NCBI GenBank assembly: GCA_002420185.1
Contig: DIHO01000018.1
Span: forward strand, 1 to 64,000
Reading direction: 5' to 3'
Source: Opitutales bacterium UBA5694
GTDB lineage: Bacteria > Verrucomicrobiota > Verrucomicrobiia > Opitutales > Opitutaceae
DNA: 64,000 bases
In this document: piece after piece, positions 56,004 to 63,529 of the stretch
Numbering within the stretch: position 1 is the stretch's first letter
Layout: the number at the start of each line of letters is the position of its first letter
Notes under the pieces: generated by a model
Database searches by the model: none
Told to the model about the DNA's origin: nothing
What the model saw: only the letters and a program-made list of their open reading frames with translations
Translations under genes and position numbers: made by a program

Positions 56004-56456
56004 CTACCAGTTAACTCGCTTCATTAGTTTGCCCAAATCTTCATTGTTCGCCTTGGGATCGATGTTCGCCCATCTTCCAGGGCTCCAAATCCGGAAGTTG
56101 ACCATACGCCCTACAAGAATCGCCTCTTTCTCAATTCCAGAATGTATCAGGAGATCCTCCGGCAAATTGATCCGACCCTGCTTGTCACAACTGAAAAAAG
56201 TAGCTTGTGAAAATACTTTATCCTGCAGTTCCTGAGCGTCCTCGTCACTTAGCTGCTGTGCTTCAACTTTATCATACAGCTTCGCCGCCTGCTGTGGCGG
56301 AAGTACTAGAACGCAACCACCGGGATCAGGCAGTGCCAAATACCCATCATCTGAATCTCCATCAAATCGCCACTTCGAAGGTATCGCTAACCGACTCTTC
56401 GAGTCCAAATTACGCTGGTGGTGGCCAACGTAGATCATTCTGGTGCAGGATGACAT
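56004..56456 (-). CDS. mraZ: transcriptional regulator MraZ
   Basis: A 150-residue protein with two SpoVT/AbrB-like MraZ repeats: 'GHHQRNLDSKSRLAIPSKWRF' (about 12-32) and 'FFSCDKQGRINLPEDLLIHSGIEKEAILVG' (about 92-121), each with the D-x-x-G/S-R-hydrophobic-P motif. MraZ is the DNA-binding regulator of the dcw cluster and represses its own promoter in E. coli by binding TGGGN direct repeats. Three such repeats lie 31-56 bases upstream of its start (56488-56512). First gene of the 19.5-kb minus-strand cluster. Confidence 0.92.
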   Translation of the reverse strand: MSSCTRMIYVGHHQRNLDSKSRLAIPSKWRFDGDSDDGYLALPDPGGCVLVLPPQQAAKLYDKVEAQQLSDEDAQELQDKVFSQATFFSCDKQGRINLPEDLLIHSGIEKEAILVGRMVNFRIWSPGRWANIDPKANNEDLGKLMKRVNW

Positions 56457-56487
56457 GGGTGAGTTTTTTTAGGTTCCTGGGAAACTC

Positions 56488-56521
56488 CCCCAAAATTCCC
56501 CATTTCTCCCCACACTGTCAA
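56488..56521 (-). promoter_or_regulatory. MraZ operator with overlapping -35 box
   Basis: On the minus strand three TGGGG boxes (56512-56508, 56502-56498, 56492-56488) are spaced exactly 10 bp start to start, the known MraZ-box arrangement (TGGGN with 5-base spacers). A perfect TTGACA (56521-56516) lies just upstream, so the boxes fall in the promoter spacer, and the -10 near 56497-56492 is weak. Bound MraZ would block RNA polymerase. The repeats are seen; the promoter is inferred. Confidence 0.75.
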
Positions 56522-56710
56522 AATCTTTCGCCACCTCGACTCACCTTAACTATAAACATTTTGTTAATGGGGATTTTTTAGCGGACTTTTTACTTACCTC
56601 GATCCAAATCGCGAAGTCTAGACGGGATCAAAGAAATAAGTACTTGATTTTCGCGATGCGGTATCAAGCTCGGCATTGAAAATCTAAATTCAAGTCTTAG
56701 CTTTTTGATA

Positions 56711-57010
56711 ATGATTCCACCGAAAAACATGCAGCTGATTGGTTCCGAACTAGCGATAGCTTGGGAAGATGGCGAAGAAAGCTACATCGACTCGCCGAAA
56801 CTCCGGGCCAATTCTCCAAGTGCTTCAGCTTCTGGGGAAAAGGACATCTTTGGCACGCAATATGGAGGCGAGGCAGGGAAGGATCACTCGCAAGTCGAAA
56901 TCGAATCGTGGGCTCCGGTTGGCAACTACGCCATTCGATTCCATTTCTCCGATGGGCACAGCACCGGAATTTACTCCTACGACCTACTACGAAAATTGGG
57001 GGAATATTGA
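56711..57010 (+). CDS. DUF971 (GBBH-like) domain protein
   Basis: A 99-residue single-domain protein matching DUF971, the N-terminal domain of gamma-butyrobetaine hydroxylase. Features are 'LAIAWEDGEESYIDSPKLRANSPSA' (W-x-D-G and L-R) and 'WAPVGNYAIRFHFSDGHSTGIYSYDLLRKL' (V-G-x-Y-A and D-G-H-x-x-G-I-Y). In many relatives the 'LR..CPCA.C' segment holds Cys residues; here it is 'LRANSPSASA', so the potential metal ligands are lost. ATG 56711 chosen over an upstream TTG. A HAD gene follows with a 2-base gap or overlap. Stand-alone members have been linked to Fe-S proteins, function otherwise unclear. Confidence 0.82.
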   Translation: MIPPKNMQLIGSELAIAWEDGEESYIDSPKLRANSPSASASGEKDIFGTQYGGEAGKDHSQVEIESWAPVGNYAIRFHFSDGHSTGIYSYDLLRKLGEY

Positions 57011-57012
57011 TC

Positions 57013-57714
57013 GTGTCCAACCTCGTTGAAGCGATTTCGTTCGACGCCGCGGGAACACTCCTTTTTCCCAAACCTTCAGTCGGAGTAATTTACCAAGAAG
57101 TGCTCGCGGCACACGAGCTAGTGCTCGATTCCCATCACTTGGAGCAGGCCTTCCAAGCTTCGTTCAAAAAGGTCAAAAAAGACCCCTCCATCCCCGAACC
57201 TGAAATTCGTGAACGCGCCTATTGGAAAACGGTGGTTGCAGAATCAATCCTGCACCTAACTTCGCTGCCCAATAATTACGAGACCGTATTCGCAGCGCTG
57301 TGGCAGGAGTTTGCTAAAGGAAGCCGATGGAGACTAAACGAAGGGGCATTCGATCTCTTCGACTTTCTAGACAGCCGGGGAACCCCATTCGTTTTGCTAA
57401 CGAATTGGGACGCACGAGTTCGATCCGTTCTCAGCGACCACGGGTTACTGGACCGATTTTCCTACCTTTTCATTTCGTGCGAGATCGGGTCCGAAAAGCC
57501 AGACCGAGGCATTTTTGATTTTGCGGCCAGCTCCTTAGGCATTAAGCCAGACAATATTCTCCACGTAGGAGACCACTACAATCAGGATGTTCTCGGAGCT
57601 CGAAATGCTGGCTGGATGGCCGCTCATTTTACATGTGCGGATGAATCTACGGCAGAGGACGCCAATACGATTTCCCGTTTGGGTGAGCTATGCGACAAAT
57701 TTGAATTTGCCTAA
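57013..57714 (+). CDS. HAD-superfamily hydrolase
   Basis: A 233-residue HAD phosphatase-like protein. Motif I is 'AISFDAAGTLLFP', with a single Asp; the second, usually D-x-D, position is Ala, as in HDHD3-like members. Motif II 'PFVLLTNWDARV', motif III Lys in 'CEIGSEKPDRGIFDFAASSLGI', motif IV 'ILHVGDHYNQDVLGARNAGW'. Loss of the general-acid Asp suggests weak phosphatase activity or a dehalogenase-like function. GTG at 57013 with GGGGGA about ten bases upstream gives a normal length; a much longer upstream frame only overlaps DUF971. Downstream is hisI after 66 bp. Confidence 0.8.
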   Translation: MSNLVEAISFDAAGTLLFPKPSVGVIYQEVLAAHELVLDSHHLEQAFQASFKKVKKDPSIPEPEIRERAYWKTVVAESILHLTSLPNNYETVFAALWQEFAKGSRWRLNEGAFDLFDFLDSRGTPFVLLTNWDARVRSVLSDHGLLDRFSYLFISCEIGSEKPDRGIFDFAASSLGIKPDNILHVGDHYNQDVLGARNAGWMAAHFTCADESTAEDANTISRLGELCDKFEFA

Positions 57715-57780
57715 AACTTAGTCGCCAATTCGCATCATTGGCTTTACAGTGAAGGTTCTCTTCGATTGATTCTCCCGACT

Positions 57781-58227
57781 ATGTCACAGAGCTGTCTACA
57801 CGAGAGGTCTTCCAAGGAAGAAATCGAAAAAGGTTTAGCCCTTCAGCCAAAATTCGACGAGAATGGGTTGATCCCTTGCATAACGACCGATGTGCATACC
57901 AACCAAGTTCTTATGTTCGCCTTCATGAACAAGGAAGCACTCGAGCTCACCATTGAAACGGGGAAGGTCACCTATTTTAGTCGGTCGCGTGAAAAACTCT
58001 GGGTGAAAGGTGAATCCTCGGGCCAAGTTCAAAAGCTTCGCGAGCTTCGCACCGATTGCGACCAGGATGTCATTCTTTGCAAAGCAGACATTGGGGAAAA
58101 AGGAGCATCCTGTCACAACGGATACAAGTCTTGCTTCTACCGAAAACTCGACACCGATTCGAACGAGCTCGTCTACGATGGGGGTGAACCTTTATTCGAT
58201 CCGAACAAAGTCTACGGCAAAGACTGA
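57781..58227 (+). CDS. hisI: phosphoribosyl-AMP cyclohydrolase
   Basis: A 148-residue stand-alone HisI, third step of histidine synthesis, without the HisE pyrophosphatase domain. 'LIPCITTDVHTNQVLMFAFMNKEAL' and 'TYFSRSREKLWVKGESSG' are the conserved start. Metal ligands are in 'LRTDCDQDVILCKAD' (Asp triad D-x-D-x-D at 92-96 with Cys93) and 'ASCHNGYKSCFYRKL' (Cys111, Cys118). The ATG at 57781 is preferred to a TTG 15 bases upstream. No other his gene is in the window. Confidence 0.92.
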   Translation: MSQSCLHERSSKEEIEKGLALQPKFDENGLIPCITTDVHTNQVLMFAFMNKEALELTIETGKVTYFSRSREKLWVKGESSGQVQKLRELRTDCDQDVILCKADIGEKGASCHNGYKSCFYRKLDTDSNELVYDGGEPLFDPNKVYGKD

Positions 58228-58257
58228 GATTCTAAGCACGCTATTAAGTCGACGAAC

Positions 58258-59157
58258 ATGACTGCTCCGATATCCTACCACATTGGCTGTCCCGTCTGGA
58301 CCTGCCGCGACTGGATTGGGTCCGTTTTCGATCGGAATGTTGAACCGAACGAATCGCTGCGGGAATATGCCAGGATTTTCAATACTGTGGAGGCGAACTC
58401 TGTTTTTTACGCCATCCCTCCTTCAAGCAACCTTGAGCGTTGGATGGCTGAAACCGGGCCCGGGTTTCAGTTCTGTCCAAAATTTCCGAAGGCTATTTCG
58501 CATGAGCGTCGACTTGTGGACGCAAAGGAAGAAACGAATTCTTTTCTCAAAATGCTCGAAGTTCTCGACCATGGAGAGCGACTCGGGCCGAGTTTCCTCC
58601 AACTTCCTCCTTCATTCAACAGCAATAGCTTCAACGTCCTCGAAAGCTACCTTGAATCATTGCCACCGAATTTTCAATACGCTGTCGAACCCCGGCATGT
58701 CACCTGGTACGATAAGTCAGAAAACGAGCAAATGATGAACGACTTGCTCCAACGGCTAGGCATAGACAAGGTTATATTCGATAGTCGTCCACTTTTTTCC
58801 AGTGGACCTGCAGACAAAGATGAAGTAGCTGCTCAATCCAGAAAACCGCAAACTCCTGTGCGAAAATCAGTGCTAGGCCAACATCCCTTTCTGAGATTAG
58901 TCGGCAAGAATGACCCATCCTCAAACCAACCCTGGCTAAAGGAATGGGCTCCTATCATCAATAAGTGGATACTAGACGGGAAGAGGCCATTTATTTTCAC
59001 TCACTGCCCGAGCGAAGCCAATGCTCCCTATTTGGCTAGGGCACTTCACGAGCAACTTAAGAAGCTCAATCCACTTCTGGAGCCGTTTTCAAATTTCGCT
59101 AGCGATTCAAAGAAAGCTGTTGAGAACCAGAAGCAGCTCGATTTTTTTGATGCCTAG
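58258..59157 (+). CDS. DUF72 family protein
   Basis: A 299-residue TIM-barrel-like protein of the DUF72 family (YecE-like). It opens with 'YHIGCPVWTCRDWIGSVF', where the family norm is 'GTSGWSY..W', then 'FNTVEANSVFYAIPPSSNLERW' (the V-E-x-N-x-x-F-Y core) and 'FQFCPKFPKAISHERRL' (F-x-x-K-x-x-x-x-I-T/S-H). The final 'PFIFTHCPSEANAPYLARALHEQL' is the usual C-terminal motif. Function of the family is unknown; in several genomes it lies near DNA repair genes. It ends 20 bp from the convergent cyclophilin gene. Confidence 0.85.
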   Translation: MTAPISYHIGCPVWTCRDWIGSVFDRNVEPNESLREYARIFNTVEANSVFYAIPPSSNLERWMAETGPGFQFCPKFPKAISHERRLVDAKEETNSFLKMLEVLDHGERLGPSFLQLPPSFNSNSFNVLESYLESLPPNFQYAVEPRHVTWYDKSENEQMMNDLLQRLGIDKVIFDSRPLFSSGPADKDEVAAQSRKPQTPVRKSVLGQHPFLRLVGKNDPSSNQPWLKEWAPIINKWILDGKRPFIFTHCPSEANAPYLARALHEQLKKLNPLLEPFSNFASDSKKAVENQKQLDFFDA

Positions 59158-59165
59158 ACAATTCG

Positions 59166-59184
59166 CCGCTAATATCGCTAGCGG
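59166..59184. terminator. candidate bidirectional hairpin between convergent genes
   Basis: Perfect 6-bp inverted repeat CCGCTA/TAGCGG with a 7-base loop, sitting between the DUF72 stop and the cyclophilin stop. No T-tract on either side, so a terminator role is tentative. Confidence 0.3.
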
Positions 59185-61223
59185 ATTTCGAATACTTCAA
59201 CGAGGCCAACACCGGTTTCACCGCCGACTCCACTGACGACCACGGAGTACCCTCCTGGATCAAGAGTTACAATCGTTGCTGCATCTTTACTACCTTCATC
59301 TGGAACAATCGCACCTGCTCCAATCATTTCGCGAACCAGTGAATCCCTATGAAGAGAATCGCCCCAGTCATCAGACGCACCCACAGTGTTTCCAGCACCA
59401 TCTACTACTCTCAATTCAATATCTGAAATCGCATTTTGAACACCATCTTTTGCTAAGCCAGGGCCAATCGCTCTTACAAGGAGATTCGCCTTTTCTCCTC
59501 CTACAACCCAAAAGCCGGCAATAAGCACATCATCTCCAACGCCTACTTCAGCTCGCGTCGCGATATTGAATAGCCGAACATCGCTATTCAATCGATCTTC
59601 GTCAGCATCAAACGCTTCCGCCAAAACAATGCCATCTACCTCTCCAACATTCGGACCAATCAGTGCAGTGTATCCAGAAATTGGAAATGAACCAACGATA
59701 ACGGAATCCTTACTTCCATCCATCAGCCCAGTAGCTCCGGAACGAGGCATCAATTCAGTTAAATATTCGAGATCGTTTCCATTTTCCCAATTATCGTTAG
59801 CTAAACTCACACCACTTCCACCAACCGACAGCAATCGAATTTGAGGATCTAGCATTGCTCCTTCAATCCCTCTATTTAGCAAGTCCGGCCCAATCGCACG
59901 AATGATCATCTCCTTTTCACCGGATACGCCACTTAGGAAGTAACCAACAATCATGGCCGACTCCCCGGAGCGAGCGATTCCTCGAGTCGAAATATTGATC
60001 AGGCGAGCGGATGCCTCAATTGCAATTAGCATTGCCGGGGAAGAAACACTCGTTCCCTCAGAGTTGGTGACACTAAGCGTGTATTCTCCGGCATCCGAAT
60101 TCGAGAAAGAAGCGATTATGTAAGTCGACTCAGTCGCTCCAGTAATGGGAGAACCATCCAGGTTCCACTGATAAGTAGCCGCCAGAGCAGACTCCACTTC
60201 AGCCGAGAGGGTAACAGGCCGTCCCACCTCTACCGCTCTTGGCATGGGCTGGGTCATAAAGAAAGGAGCGGCCGGTTCCACTTCGACCACAAAATCATCT
60301 GAAACCTCGTTACCGTTTGTATCGGTCGCTGTAACCACGATCGTTGTGGATCCCAAACTAGCTCCGCCCGGCGTAAGGACGAGAATTGACCCGTCGAAAG
60401 AGGCGTCCGCGATTTCTGGAGCTGAACTGGTAGCCGCAAAGGATACCATGGAAGGGCTACCATCAGAATTTGGGAACGCCGTCACACGTCTGGCGGTTTC
60501 GAGAACAATCATGAATTCCGCCGCTATCGGGTCGTTTGCCGTTCCAAGTAAGGGAACATCATTGAAGGAGGATCCATTTTGCAATAAATCAATCCCTGGC
60601 TCATTTAGACCAGATCTCGACCATACAGTGACATCCTCCATTACACCGACTGTGGCCATTCCCGAACCGATGACTCGAGCAAAAACAGTGAATCCTCCAT
60701 TTTGCTCATCTAGATTCCCGGAATTGTCACCAAGGTTTATAAAATACTGATTCGTCGCGCTATCGGGATCATTGCCAAGCTTCGCCATGGACAAAGTTCC
60801 TATCAAATTCGAAAGATTAAATTCATTTACCACTGGAGGGTCGGCTGGAATAGCGACCACTGGAAACCCTGCTCTGAATCCTCCTCCTTGCAGCACAAAT
60901 CCAGTCAATGACCTGTGGATCATTGAATTGTCGTAATCTCCATCATCAACATAATTTAGAAAGTTCGCTACTGTCAAAGGGGCTGCAGTAGCAAGCATCT
61001 CGATATTCACTACTCCCAAGTTGTAGTCCAACTCAACGATCTGGCCCGTGACTCCCTCGAGCTCGAAAAACTCTGAAAGATCAATCTCCACCGGATCTCT
61101 ACCTATCTGAGCCGTCTGGTCGTCAATCGCCTTTGTCGATTTAAGCTGCAGCGTTTGGCTATGCAAATTTGAGCACAATACGAAAGCTACCAACGCGGCA
61201 GCCAAAACGGACTGTAGTTTCAT
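59178..61223 (-). CDS. secreted cyclophilin-type PPIase with Ig-like and Verrucomicrobia-type repeats
   Basis: A 681-residue exported protein: signal peptide (about 1-22, ending 'LCSNLHSQT'), and a cyclophilin domain (about 65-245) with 'PLTVANFLNYVDDGDYDNSMIHR', 'FVLQGGGF', 'GTLSMAKLGNDPDSATNQYFINLGDN' and 'GGFTVFARVIGSGM'. A cadherin-like stretch ('VVTATDTNGNEVSDDF', about 245-315) and an Ig-like domain (about 320-400) follow. Two repeats of about 130 residues (about 405-540 and 545-681) share 'ARLINISTRG/VRLFNIATRA', 'RAIGP' and 'GSKD'. These repeats are common in Verrucomicrobia surface proteins. The isomerase arginine is not clearly present, so activity is uncertain. Confidence 0.8.
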   Translation of the reverse strand: MKLQSVLAAALVAFVLCSNLHSQTLQLKSTKAIDDQTAQIGRDPVEIDLSEFFELEGVTGQIVELDYNLGVVNIEMLATAAPLTVANFLNYVDDGDYDNSMIHRSLTGFVLQGGGFRAGFPVVAIPADPPVVNEFNLSNLIGTLSMAKLGNDPDSATNQYFINLGDNSGNLDEQNGGFTVFARVIGSGMATVGVMEDVTVWSRSGLNEPGIDLLQNGSSFNDVPLLGTANDPIAAEFMIVLETARRVTAFPNSDGSPSMVSFAATSSAPEIADASFDGSILVLTPGGASLGSTTIVVTATDTNGNEVSDDFVVEVEPAAPFFMTQPMPRAVEVGRPVTLSAEVESALAATYQWNLDGSPITGATESTYIIASFSNSDAGEYTLSVTNSEGTSVSSPAMLIAIEASARLINISTRGIARSGESAMIVGYFLSGVSGEKEMIIRAIGPDLLNRGIEGAMLDPQIRLLSVGGSGVSLANDNWENGNDLEYLTELMPRSGATGLMDGSKDSVIVGSFPISGYTALIGPNVGEVDGIVLAEAFDADEDRLNSDVRLFNIATRAEVGVGDDVLIAGFWVVGGEKANLLVRAIGPGLAKDGVQNAISDIELRVVDGAGNTVGASDDWGDSLHRDSLVREMIGAGAIVPDEGSKDAATIVTLDPGGYSVVVSGVGGETGVGLVEVFEIR

Positions 61224-61431
61224 GTATTCAATGGGAGTCGAAATCTGTTGTAACTTGTTCTCAGTACGGTTTTCAAAGCCATACTTTAGGAATGCGAAGG
61301 CAAAAAAAGACCGATTTTCCCGACAAAAGCGAACAAAGACTTATTATGAGGATTTTTTTCCTAAAGTTACTCCACCTTTCCAGAATTATCACCCATCGCA
61401 GTCTGAACATCATCCCCAAACGCCTCACATA
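61224..61431. other. intergenic upstream of the cyclophilin gene
   Basis: Holds the presumed promoter region of the minus-strand cyclophilin gene. No repeat or RNA recognised. Confidence 0.35.
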
Positions 61432-61770
61432 GTTCGATCATCGCGTTTCTGGCATCCGTCGCCCTTACTTCAATCAGAGTTAACGCCATCTCAAGGTTGA
61501 CTCAAAGCGACCGTCTCATAGCTGCTGCAAGACTGTCGCTCACTGCAGGTTTCCCGGCCAGTGCCGCCCTAATGTTAGCCTTCACCGTTTTCAAATACGG
61601 GTTGCCCGATACTCAGAATATCTGACTCTTGGAGCGCCATATCCACGTCAATACGAGTCTTCATCGAACATCCGCCGGAGCAAACTCGTCTATTATCTCA
61701 TCCAGTGCGAGATGCCCCATACCATAACGTCCAAAGTGGGTATCCACCATGAGGATCTAGGAGTTCCCAT
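61432..61770 (-). pseudogene. decayed unrecognised gene
   Basis: On the minus strand three protein-like pieces follow each other in changing frames. They are 'VDTHFGRYGMGHLALDEIID' plus 'EFAPADV' (TGA at 61663), then 'MKTRIDVDMALQESDILSIG' starting in an ATGA overlap, then 'KANIRAALAGKPAVSDSLAAAMRRSL' (TGA), continuing as 'NLEMALTLIEVRATDARNAM'. Codon-like composition and helix-like peptides suggest a gene broken by frameshifts and a nonsense codon. I do not recognise the family. Confidence 0.35.
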
Positions 61771-61891
61771 CCTCTAACTTTTGTTGCCTCAAAACTGGAA
61801 TTCAGTGGATCTTCGTGACCGATTGAATACTATCGAGGCTTTTCAGATACAAATTTCAATTTGCACCTGCACCCATAAAACCACAACAATC

Positions 61892-63502
61892 ATGACCGTT
61901 GACGAAGCGATTCAAATCAAAGGAAACTCAATACTCGGATTTAGCGAAGCCGCTGGCGGCACCGAATCGGTAAAAGCCATCGACCCTTCAACTGGAATTG
62001 AAATTGAACCTTCTTTCATTAGCGCCACGAGTGCTGAAATCGAAACCGCGGCCGCTCTCGCCCAAACCGCCTTTCTCAGCTATTCCAAGAAGAGCGGCGC
62101 TCAAAGAGCCGAATTCCTCAACGAAATTGCCTCCCAAATAGAATCACTCGGCGGTACTCTCACTCAGAGAGCAATGCAAGAAACCGGTTTGCCAGAAGCT
62201 CGGATTAAGGGCGAAACGGGAAGAACCATTGGCCAGCTCCGGCTTTTCGCTAATGTTGCCGCAGAGGGTTCATGGGCTCAGCCTCGAATCGATACCGCTA
62301 TCCCCGATCGGGCTCCGCTACCCAAACCCGACATTCGGTCTATTCAACGACCCTTGGGCCCTGTGGTGGTTTTTGCTGCAAGCAATTTTCCCCTAGCATT
62401 CTCCACTGCGGGAGGCGACACCGCGTCCGCTTTGGCTGCAGGTTGCCCCGTCATTGTCAAAGCCCATTCCTCGCACCCAGGGACTGCTGAGCTAGTAGCT
62501 CGTGCTATTCGTAAAGCAGCTCAGCAAACCGAAATGCCTGACGGCGTATTTAGCCTTCTTTTTGGTGGAGGTCGCTTAGTGGGATCTGCAATTGTGTCTC
62601 ATCCCGCGATCAAAGCTGTGGGCTTCACTGGATCGACCGCCGGAGGAACAGCTCTCATGAAAATTGCTTCCGAGCGAAGCGAACCGATTCCCGTCTACGC
62701 TGAAATGGGTAGTGTTAATCCCGTAATACTACTACCGCAGGCCCTCACTAACCGTGCGGGCACTATCGCGAGTGGGCTTCATGTATCTGCAACCATGGGA
62801 GTCGGACAGTTCTGTACAAATCCTGGAATCGTGTTTATCAAAAAGGGCCCCGAAGGAGACGCATTCATCGAAGACTTCGTTCATAAGATGAAAGAAAGCA
62901 CGGCACAGGTGATGCTCAATGCCACTATCCGGGACGCTTACTACGAAGGTGTGAATCATCTTGAGAGCAATAGTCGCGTAATAACCCATGTCGCAAACGC
63001 GGAAAAAGGATCTAATGGGGCTTGTCTCGGGACAACCGCTGTCTTCGAAGTGAATGGATCAACCTTCCTTAACGACGAATCTCTCAGCCATGAAATATTT
63101 GGTCCGGGAACTACCCTAGTTCGTTGGACTGACAAATCTGAATTGATACGCCTACTCGAGAGCTTTGTTGGACAACTGACCGGAACGCTGCACGCCACAG
63201 GCGAGGATATTTCTGAATACTGTGAAGTGGTCTCGATTTTAGAGCGAAAAGTAGGACGGATTGTCTACAATTCCTTCCCCACCGGAGTCGAAGTTTGCCA
63301 CTCCATGGTTCATGGAGGTCCTTTTCCTGCCACTTCAGATGGACGAAGTACTTCTGTCGGCACGCATGCCATCACCCGATTCACTCGTCTAATCGCCTAT
63401 CAAGACAGTCCCCAATCTCTTCTTCCTCGAGAGCTCAAGGATGGAAATCCTCTTGGCGTGATTCGGCTCGAAGACGGAACTTTAAAAGATCCAAAACGAT
63501 AG
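61892..63502 (+). CDS. aldehyde dehydrogenase, alpha-ketoglutaric semialdehyde type
   Basis: A 536-residue NADP-type aldehyde dehydrogenase of the 2,5-dioxovalerate (alpha-ketoglutaric semialdehyde) dehydrogenase group, which ends pentose, hydroxyproline and glucarate degradation in 2-oxoglutarate. 'GPVVVFAASNFPLAFSTAGGDTASALAAGCPVIVKAH' is the cofactor region typical of this subgroup, 'GFTGSTAGGTALM' the NAD loop, 'PVYAEMGSVNPVILLP' holds the catalytic Glu, and 'MGVGQFCTNPGIVF' the catalytic Cys. The end 'ALKDGNP..I.RLEDG' type tail is seen as 'LPRELKDGNPLGVIRLEDG'. ATG 61892 is preferred over an in-frame upstream TTG. Substrate range is inferred from family only. Confidence 0.83.
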   Translation: MTVDEAIQIKGNSILGFSEAAGGTESVKAIDPSTGIEIEPSFISATSAEIETAAALAQTAFLSYSKKSGAQRAEFLNEIASQIESLGGTLTQRAMQETGLPEARIKGETGRTIGQLRLFANVAAEGSWAQPRIDTAIPDRAPLPKPDIRSIQRPLGPVVVFAASNFPLAFSTAGGDTASALAAGCPVIVKAHSSHPGTAELVARAIRKAAQQTEMPDGVFSLLFGGGRLVGSAIVSHPAIKAVGFTGSTAGGTALMKIASERSEPIPVYAEMGSVNPVILLPQALTNRAGTIASGLHVSATMGVGQFCTNPGIVFIKKGPEGDAFIEDFVHKMKESTAQVMLNATIRDAYYEGVNHLESNSRVITHVANAEKGSNGACLGTTAVFEVNGSTFLNDESLSHEIFGPGTTLVRWTDKSELIRLLESFVGQLTGTLHATGEDISEYCEVVSILERKVGRIVYNSFPTGVEVCHSMVHGGPFPATSDGRSTSVGTHAITRFTRLIAYQDSPQSLLPRELKDGNPLGVIRLEDGTLKDPKR

Positions 63503-63506
63503 ACTC

Positions 63507-63523
63507 GTCTTGGGGTTCAAGAC
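63507..63523. terminator. candidate bidirectional hairpin between convergent genes
   Basis: Perfect 6-bp inverted repeat GTCTTG/CAAGAC with a 5-base loop in the 27-bp gap between the aldehyde dehydrogenase and the RND pump gene. No T-tract, so tentative. Confidence 0.3.
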
Positions 63524-63529
63524 ACCTCA

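Noticed and set aside
56761..57006. Extended N-terminus of the HAD hydrolase
   Set aside because: This part is the DUF971 gene read in another frame; the HAD fold starts at 57013.
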